Assembly: GCA_011009095.1 (NCBI GenBank) | Contig: VTPC01090594.1 | Span: forward strand, 64,313 to 128,312 | Reading direction: 5' to 3' | Length of the DNA stretch: 64,000 nucleotides | Origin: Ignelater luminosus | Lineage: Eukaryota; Arthropoda; Insecta; Coleoptera; Elateridae | Shown: piece after piece, positions 58,161-64,000 of the stretch | Layout of the letters: each line of letters starts with the position of its first letter | Numbering within the stretch: the stretch's first letter is position 1 | Position numbers and translations under genes: made by a program | The notes under the pieces: generated by a model | What the model saw: only the letters and a program-made list of their open reading frames with translations | Databases searched by the model: none | Told to the model about the DNA's origin: nothing

Positions 58161-58719
58161 CTAGATGATAAAACATTGCTAATATACTTAGTTTCTTTCC
58201 GAAACACCGTGCCGTACTAAAAATCCAATGCAGACTGTACTGAAATATACTATTTTGTATCATACAGGTGTAATTGTCTAAATGAGCGTTATGATTTATA
58301 TACCATGTCGTATTAATATATAACAGAAGACGTTAGAATGTAATAATGTTCATTTTCCGTTTGATTATAATGACTAGACGTGTTGCTTATGAGAAACAAA
58401 ATATTTATGCACAATTGTCGTGCTGTCAAAAAAGTTAGAAAACACTACTTTGACTTTGTGTTACTTCTTCTATAGTTAAAACAAGCTAGTTAAGAAACTT
58501 GGGCATCAAAAACTAAAAAAAAAAAGATTTTATAGTTGTGAAACCGTCAAAACTTAAAAATGGCTTTGTCGAAATATTATCACAATTCGTAGAGTTTTTC
58601 GTTTTAATTTCCAACCAAAATAGAAATAAAATTCGATAAAGTTTAAGAAAGATACTTTTGAGATTCTTGGATATAGCTTTGTTTTGTTATGCCTATTAGC
58701 TTTATATAGCTTTAAGCCC

Positions 58720-59010
58720 GGGCTTTAGGCAAGCTAAGGCCGATGAAATCAACATTCGTGTTCTTGAACTTATTCTCAGTAGTATTCATGGAAGGCAACC
58801 TTCTTAACTAAAAACCATGAGTTGCATTCAAGTTCATGGATTGGTCTTAGTCTTCCTTTTGCCAAATAAAATACTGGTTGTAAGGCCAATCTTCTCCAAA
58901 TCACACTGAAATTATCCATGTGTCGTTCACAGATTTGCTCAGTGATAATTTTTTCTTTTCATTTTTGACTATAAGCAACCATCATGATCTAGGTCTTTTT
59001 GGTTTCAGTA
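58720..59010 (-). mobile_element. possible short LINE fragment
   Basis: On the minus strand, 'KTKIMVAYSQK' (about 58990), then 'IICERHMDNFSVIW'-like sequence, and 'HELECNSWFLVKKVAFHEYY' with 'SSRTRMLISSALA' (about 58830-58730) follow the order of the region after the LINE catalytic box ('KTKxMxxS', 'EI..RI..A..AF', 'LRTRLIKCYV'). Similarity is weak and several breaks are present. Confidence 0.35.
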
Positions 59011-59059
59011 AACATAAATCAGTACGTTTTTGCTCTGGGCATATCTAGCATGCAAGATT

Positions 59060-62000
59060 TTAGATGTTTGATCAGATTTGGGTTTCCCAATGGAATTTCT
59101 AATATTGTTCTGAAATTTAAAGACTGTGCTTTGAATTGTGTATAAAATCTGTCCTTTTCAGTTGTTGTGGAACACATGTCTTGTTCTTTAAACAAAACAA
59201 AGACAGGAAATATTCTAAGTGCTGATTTTAGATTCTGTGGGAACCAAAATATTATCTAGCTACAAGTTTTTTTTATATTCCATTTGCTATGATTATTTTT
59301 TGAGTTGTCAAGAATAGTCAGATCTTAGTACCAAATATTTAATTATGAATATAGTGAAAGTTTTGTTTTCTTTCTTTTGTTTTCTAGTCTTATAGATTTT
59401 TACCATGTTTGGCTTTGATATCTTGTGATCAATAGACCTTTTATCCTTTTCCCAATCTTTTCATTGCTGTTTATCTACTATTTGTAAAATCAACATTAAT
59501 TGTGCATAATTCCAAAATTATATTTTGATAATAATCAACTGCTTTTGGTTTAATTTTATATATAATGAAATCTTAGTGAATTGTTTCCTAAAATTGTACG
59601 TGTTTTCGAATGCCAAAAGCCTGTAATTAAGATATAAAATCCTTTAGAAGTTGTATCCGTCAAAAATATTATCATGTTTTTCAATGCTTCTTTTTCAAAA
59701 CAAGGACTAAGAAAACAGAACTTTGGCAAGACCGTAGGTTGCAAACTAATCAAACAGTGCGATAAGTGAGTTATTGCACAATAGGTTTTTTGACATGCTT
59801 ATCTAATATCAGCTTTTAAAATTAAACTAAGTGTATCTTAATTTTAGCTTTATTTTTAGATAATCATCTTTGATTGTCAGTTCTCTCCGCCTTTAATTTG
59901 GGTAATTAAACACTAGAAAAGTGATCTCATGTCCATGCTACTAGGTCTATAAACACAGGCTTCAGGTTTTTCAAACAGCAATTTTTGGCCGCTTCTGTTC
60001 TTAAGCTGTATACTGTACTTTTTCTTCAAGAGAACAATTTTGAAAATTTTATATTGGATATTTTCAAAACATCAATAAACGTTTACTCTTAGCAATACTA
60101 CATTTCACATTAAAGGGTCTTAAAAATCAAAGTGTGACATTTATTTTAGCCCGACTAAATAAAACATCTGTAAATTGTACTGGAATAACTTTCAAGAACA
60201 GTGTTAGTCCTGCTACGAAATTCTCTGTCTTCCCAAGGTTTCATTGAGTTTTTTATAAATTCAGGACAACTTTGAAAGGTATACTACACATCATAATATA
60301 TTTGAAAATTAATTAAGGTTCTATAGTCTGGAGCTATAATGATGTTGATTCCGGGCCCTTGCTTCTCTGAATTTATTTTTATAGTAAGTCACTCAAGGCT
60401 GTGTAACACAAAAACACACCTTTAAGAGAAAATTCAATTTCAAATCACTCTGACAGATACAGGGTGTTCTGTTTTAAAAATCAAGTTTTATGATAATCCT
60501 GTATTTGAAAACAATTTTAGAATATAACAATAGTCATTCCTTACAACTTGTCTGAACACCCTGTATTGTAAAACATTATGATTTGAAATAATTAATTTTT
60601 TCTATTATGGATCCATGTAAAATTAATTGTATTTAACTTAAATAACTGTATTAATGCACTTAAGTACGTTACAAGAAAATGGTTGATAATGAACTACCTA
60701 AAAGTATCACGTTTCAGTCACTTTTAATTCAATTAATTCGACATACTACAGCTAACTGAATTATCTCTTCTGGTCAAGAATTTCAATAAGATCCTACCTA
60801 TTGAGTTAAACATCAAGTTTGTTTAAGTTTACAATTTTATATTATTTCTTTTAGGAACATTAAATTCTTGAAAGTATCCTTTCTTTGGCCATAACGATTT
60901 TTATCTCGCCAATCAGTTCAAGAATCCCGATCTGTGCTTGGAATTCGAATTTATCCTAGAGGGTTTAAAGTGTCGAGAGAAAAGCGGTCACTGGTAAAAA
61001 CCTAATGAAGGAAGTTTTTCAAGGCTGCTTACTTGTTTGAGAGACTTTCACACTTCAAAGTGTCAATGGTGGCGTTCGCAGATGTTACCACAAAACAGGG
61101 GATTTAAATTAAATTTCAGTTAATTTCTTCCTTCATGAAACAAAAATTATTTCTTTTGCTCCCCATTTAAAATTGCAATTTTTGGTCATCTTTTATTTTA
61201 ATTAAGATTTAAAATTAGATAATAATAACATTAATAATGATAAAATTTGGTTAAAAGGAAATGAAAAATGACTGTACATTTTAATTAAATATCAGCGATA
61301 TAAGATTCACTCAGCAAAGTGAATATAAATTAGTGCTAAGTCATTTATCAAAAAGGCGCTTATCCCGCTCGGTTTCGTACAGGAAGGAACTTCTGAAGCG
61401 GATTTCATGCTAGAATATTCAAACACTTATATGATGCACTAGTTTTATGACGAAACGTTAACTCTTGAAATTTATTTCATGCGATAGATTATAAATCAGC
61501 ATTTCACCTTAAAAATGTAGACTAGAAGATTTTTGCTAAGTTAGCTGAAAACGTCCGAGTTAAAATTTTATTTTAAAGATCGTAACAACAAACGAGGTAA
61601 GGTAACATTAGTTTTTATGTTTACATTTTCTTTTCATTGCGCATACAAGGATTCAAATAATCGTACAGCATGCAACAAGATTACTTTAGTTCAGAGTTTC
61701 AGCAATTTTATATTATAACTGTTGTTTGCGTACACAAACTTTTCAGGGTAAATTTTAATCAAGTTTCGAGATCTAGTAACGACTTTTATTATTGTACAAA
61801 TGGAGGCTTGACCTTTTATAAAATCTACCCAAATACGAAAAATTCCTTCCAAATTGTATCTCATGCAATCTAGAAAAGATAATGGTTGTATGCAACATAT
61901 TTTATATGACACTTTTTAATACATTCTTCGCAATTGAGAATTACTGTAAAATGAAAAGATCACCTGATAGGCGCATGAAACTTGTATGTATATAGAATGC

Positions 62001-62430
62001 GGTTGCAACTAGAAGAGGAACATCCCTTTATTAGTATAACGTAGTAAAAATGACAATAAGGACAACCGTTTATTGCAGTGTTTTCTTAACGGAACATCTG
62101 TTAGTAAGTATACTAATAATCAGTTTGTAATGTTGTCTGTATTCAATAACACATAACACTAACTACTTCACAGTCGTTGTTCAGCATACATTTATTGCAT
62201 TTTATCAAATTCCTCTATTCAAATTAACTCTTGTTATGTTATAAAGTAACCCAGATTAAAACAATTATATGTGTAATCAAAATCCATTTGTTTCTAATAT
62301 AAAATTGTCCTGGTCAGTCTTTAATGTGGGAGTGCAACACAGTGCAACTGTATGACGTTAAGGTATTGAATGTGGTACTTCCTTAAGATATATTCAGATT
62401 TTTATTTGCTAAGATACGCCAACAAGAAAT
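59060..62430. other. mostly non-coding AT-rich stretch
   Basis: One miniature element (60458-60565) is listed separately. A slightly more complex patch at 60880-61110 and another near 61355-61410 show no frame. Nothing else is seen. Confidence 0.45.
60458..60565. mobile_element. 108-bp MITE with TACAGGGTGTTC ends
   Basis: TACAGGGTGTTC at 60458 is matched by its exact complement GAACACCCTGTA ending at 60565. Both ends include TA, which fits a Tc1/mariner-type TA target. 'ACAGGGTGTTC' ends are common on insect miniature elements. The interior is AT-rich and non-coding. Confidence 0.75.
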
Positions 62431-62539
62431 CGTTCTTATCAGACATTATCATTATTTCACACCCTGCTGCTACTTTGATCATAAGTCATTTCTTTTTACA
62501 ACGCCGGTTGTGTGTGGGCACTAGGCCGTTCTGTGGCGT

Positions 62540-64000
62540 GCAGTCCAATACAAAGAAGACATTTTTCTTACATCACGAGGCCCGTCGTGTTGTTGTTAGT
62601 TGGGAACATCCTGAAGAGAGGGGCAATCCAGCAGAGTTCACTCGTCATGTCCTTTCCACGACAGACGGGGTAGCTTGCAGTCTCGAACACTCCTACTCTG
62701 TAGAAAAGCTTTTGAAGATAATCGGTTGTCATCTTGAAGGTAGCGACTACAACACCCTGAAGGATGTTCTGGGATATTCGGACATCAGAAGAAGCTAGAA
62801 CTTCGTACTTTTTACCTTGTGCGGCAGTATGTTGCTCCTCTGACATCTGGTGCTTGATTATGGTTTTTACGAGGGCTCCAGCGGCTTTGTGTGTGAGGTA
62901 CGGTTCAGGGTGTGTTAGCAGCAGACCTTGCTTGACCAGGTTATCTGCCTCCTAATTTCCAGAGATACCACAGTAGCTAGGGATCTACTGGAACACAATC
63001 TCGTAACCAGTGTGGAGCAGCTGTTTAATTTTGAGGCGGCAGTTGTGTACAGTTTTGGATAGACTCCCGCCCAGACTGCTAACGGCGATTATAGCAGTCT
63101 GTGAGTCCACTATAAGAGTAGTCTTACCAGTCATTCTCTGCTCTAGCCATGAAACGACAGTGCCTATGGCCGCTAGTTCTCCATAAAAATTGGCGCAACC
63201 TCACCCAACTGCTACGGAGCTCTGGAAGTGACGGTAGAAAACACCAGGCCCTGACTCTTCTGTGCTACATTCTGCTGACTAATCAATATAAACGTGGGTC
63301 CACGTATTCTGTGGGTATCTTAGGACTAGAGTCTCCAGAGCTTGAGCTACCAATCGAGTGATGTAGCCTTTCTAGCTCCATTTGTCAGGCCCGTGTTGGC
63401 TTTGGCCAGCTTTAGGTCAGCTGTAAAAGCTTCATCCTATTGTCAAGGTGGAGGTTGTAAGATTTCTTGAGCGATGCAGCCTTTCAAACAAACGTTTGTT
63501 GCCTTACAAGTCTACTAGTCCCTGGAACGCAGGAATCCCAGTATGGACGGCCCAGCCCCTTTAAATTTTCATGTAGTATTACGGAAGCGCTCTCTCGCCT
63601 ATACTTTAGAGGCTCAATGCCAGTCTGCAGTTCTTGAATAAGACTTCGAGCTTCCAGTAAAGAGTATTGTTTTGGGATTTATCAAGTTTCTGAAGGGCTG
63701 GTTTACTGGCAGTTACCACTACCTTCTTGCCATATTCTATTGAGGAGCGGACCAAAGTTTTGTAAGGTCATAACTCATAAGTACCCAGAACATATTCGAA
63801 TAATATCATTCCTTCAACGTTTGTTTTACATTATCGTCCGCTGTTGAGTTCAACGTGCTCACCGTGCACGTTTGGAAGTATGGCTCTGTTTGTAAGTCGC
63901 CAGCGACTTAATTATAGTACCCATCAGCCACCAATGCCAACTTCTGGGATTTACCGTTCCGCGCCACATATTGTTCACTTCATTCTTTTTACCAGGCCAA
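62540..64000 (-). mobile_element. LINE with RNase H domain (jockey/I-group), continuing past the window edge
   Basis: Read on the minus strand from 64000 downward, this is the C-terminal part of a LINE ORF2. The segment after the reverse transcriptase gives 'KLDKSQNNTLYWKLEVL' (about 63690-63640). Then an RNase H domain is recognisable: 'YID' with an altered D-G-S box (about 63280), 'NFYGELAAIGTVVSWLEQ' with the catalytic Glu (about 63190), 'LIVDSQTAIIAVSSLGG' with the second Asp (about 63115), and 'IPSYCGISGN' followed by 'EADNLVKQGLL' (about 62990-62930). The last frame, 62846-62568, reads 'MTTDYLQKLFYRVGVFE' and 'CRGKDMTSELCW', like the usual C-terminal zinc-knuckle region of such elements ('LLTGHxxLxxHLxRMGL..CRxC'). 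A few stops are present. RNase H is found in the I, R1, Loa and some jockey-related clades; the I or R1 side seems most likely. Direction and end place the 3' terminus near 62500. Confidence 0.8.
62568..62846 (-). pseudogene. C-terminal part of the RNase H-bearing LINE ORF2
   Basis: 92 open codons ending at 62568. 'VATFKMTTDYLQKLFYRVGV' matches the region after RNase H where this group of LINEs has 'LxxLLTGHxxxxxHLxRMG'. Next comes a Cys-containing segment ('YPVCRGKDMTSELCW') where the family has a CCHC knuckle; here only two Cys are visible, so the knuckle is degenerate. The opposite-strand frame at 62370-62798 overlaps it and is a shadow. Confidence 0.65.

Noticed and set aside
62370-62798. 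142-codon plus-strand frame
   Set aside because: Shadow of the LINE ORF2 C-terminus that reads on the minus strand with recognisable RNase H and tail motifs.
1-64000. CRISPR arrays, bacterial operons, phage regions
   Set aside because: No regularly spaced direct repeats of that type, no ribosome-binding-site-led gene clusters; the whole window is animal in character.

Overview
This window is AT-rich animal DNA, most likely from an insect. The evidence is several mariner subfamilies, a DD41D mariner relative, a hAT element, jockey-like, RTE-like and RNase H-bearing LINEs, and traces of gypsy and probably BEL/Pao LTR elements, all separated by long AT-rich non-coding DNA. No complete host gene can be recognised. 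There are no operons, rRNA genes, convincing tRNA genes or CRISPR arrays. Two runs of exactly 400 N (21016-21415 and 35321-35720) are assembly gaps, probably of arbitrary size.

Layout: the tail of a mariner (3-181); a 795-bp element with long terminal inverted repeats carrying an internal motif four times per arm (285-1079); a mariner enlarged by an 80-bp tandem array (1485-3467); a tRNA-like SINE candidate (about 4938-5085); a decayed jockey-like LINE on the minus strand (about 5765-7480). At 12090-15891 a hAT element with a preserved 8-bp target duplication holds two later insertions: an 838-bp internally deleted mariner and a nearly intact 1.3-kb DD41D transposon. Right after it (16.09-18.15 kb) lies a relic of an uncharacterised protein family. 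A second, divergent member of what looks like the same superfamily sits at 32.8-34.75 kb. A TIR-bounded element with a gap through its gene occupies 20.38-21.99 kb, followed by a probable BEL/Pao fossil, a Cys-rich transposase-tail exon and a 164-bp tandem repeat.

The right half holds a LINE tail (30.25 kb), mariner relics (30.8 and 36.6-37.5 kb), a piggyBac-like terminus (32.47 kb), small foldback elements (38.04 and 60.46 kb), an RTE-like LINE (41.2-43.3 kb), a gypsy integrase fossil (43.4-44.2 kb), a LINE tail (56.9-58.2 kb) and, at the right edge, a minus-strand LINE with an RNase H domain that runs out of the window. Three short stretches (46.85-47.12, 50.30-50.59 and 51.45-51.59 kb) could be host exons or promoter DNA, but the support is thin.

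Most of these parts are independent insertions and do not form one pathway. The point of greatest interest is the pair of relics at 16 and 33 kb. They share an ordered set of motifs that resembles an RNase H-fold (hAT-like) transposase plan, so they may be two branches of a poorly described transposase superfamily. This is inference from visible motifs and remembered families; no search was run.
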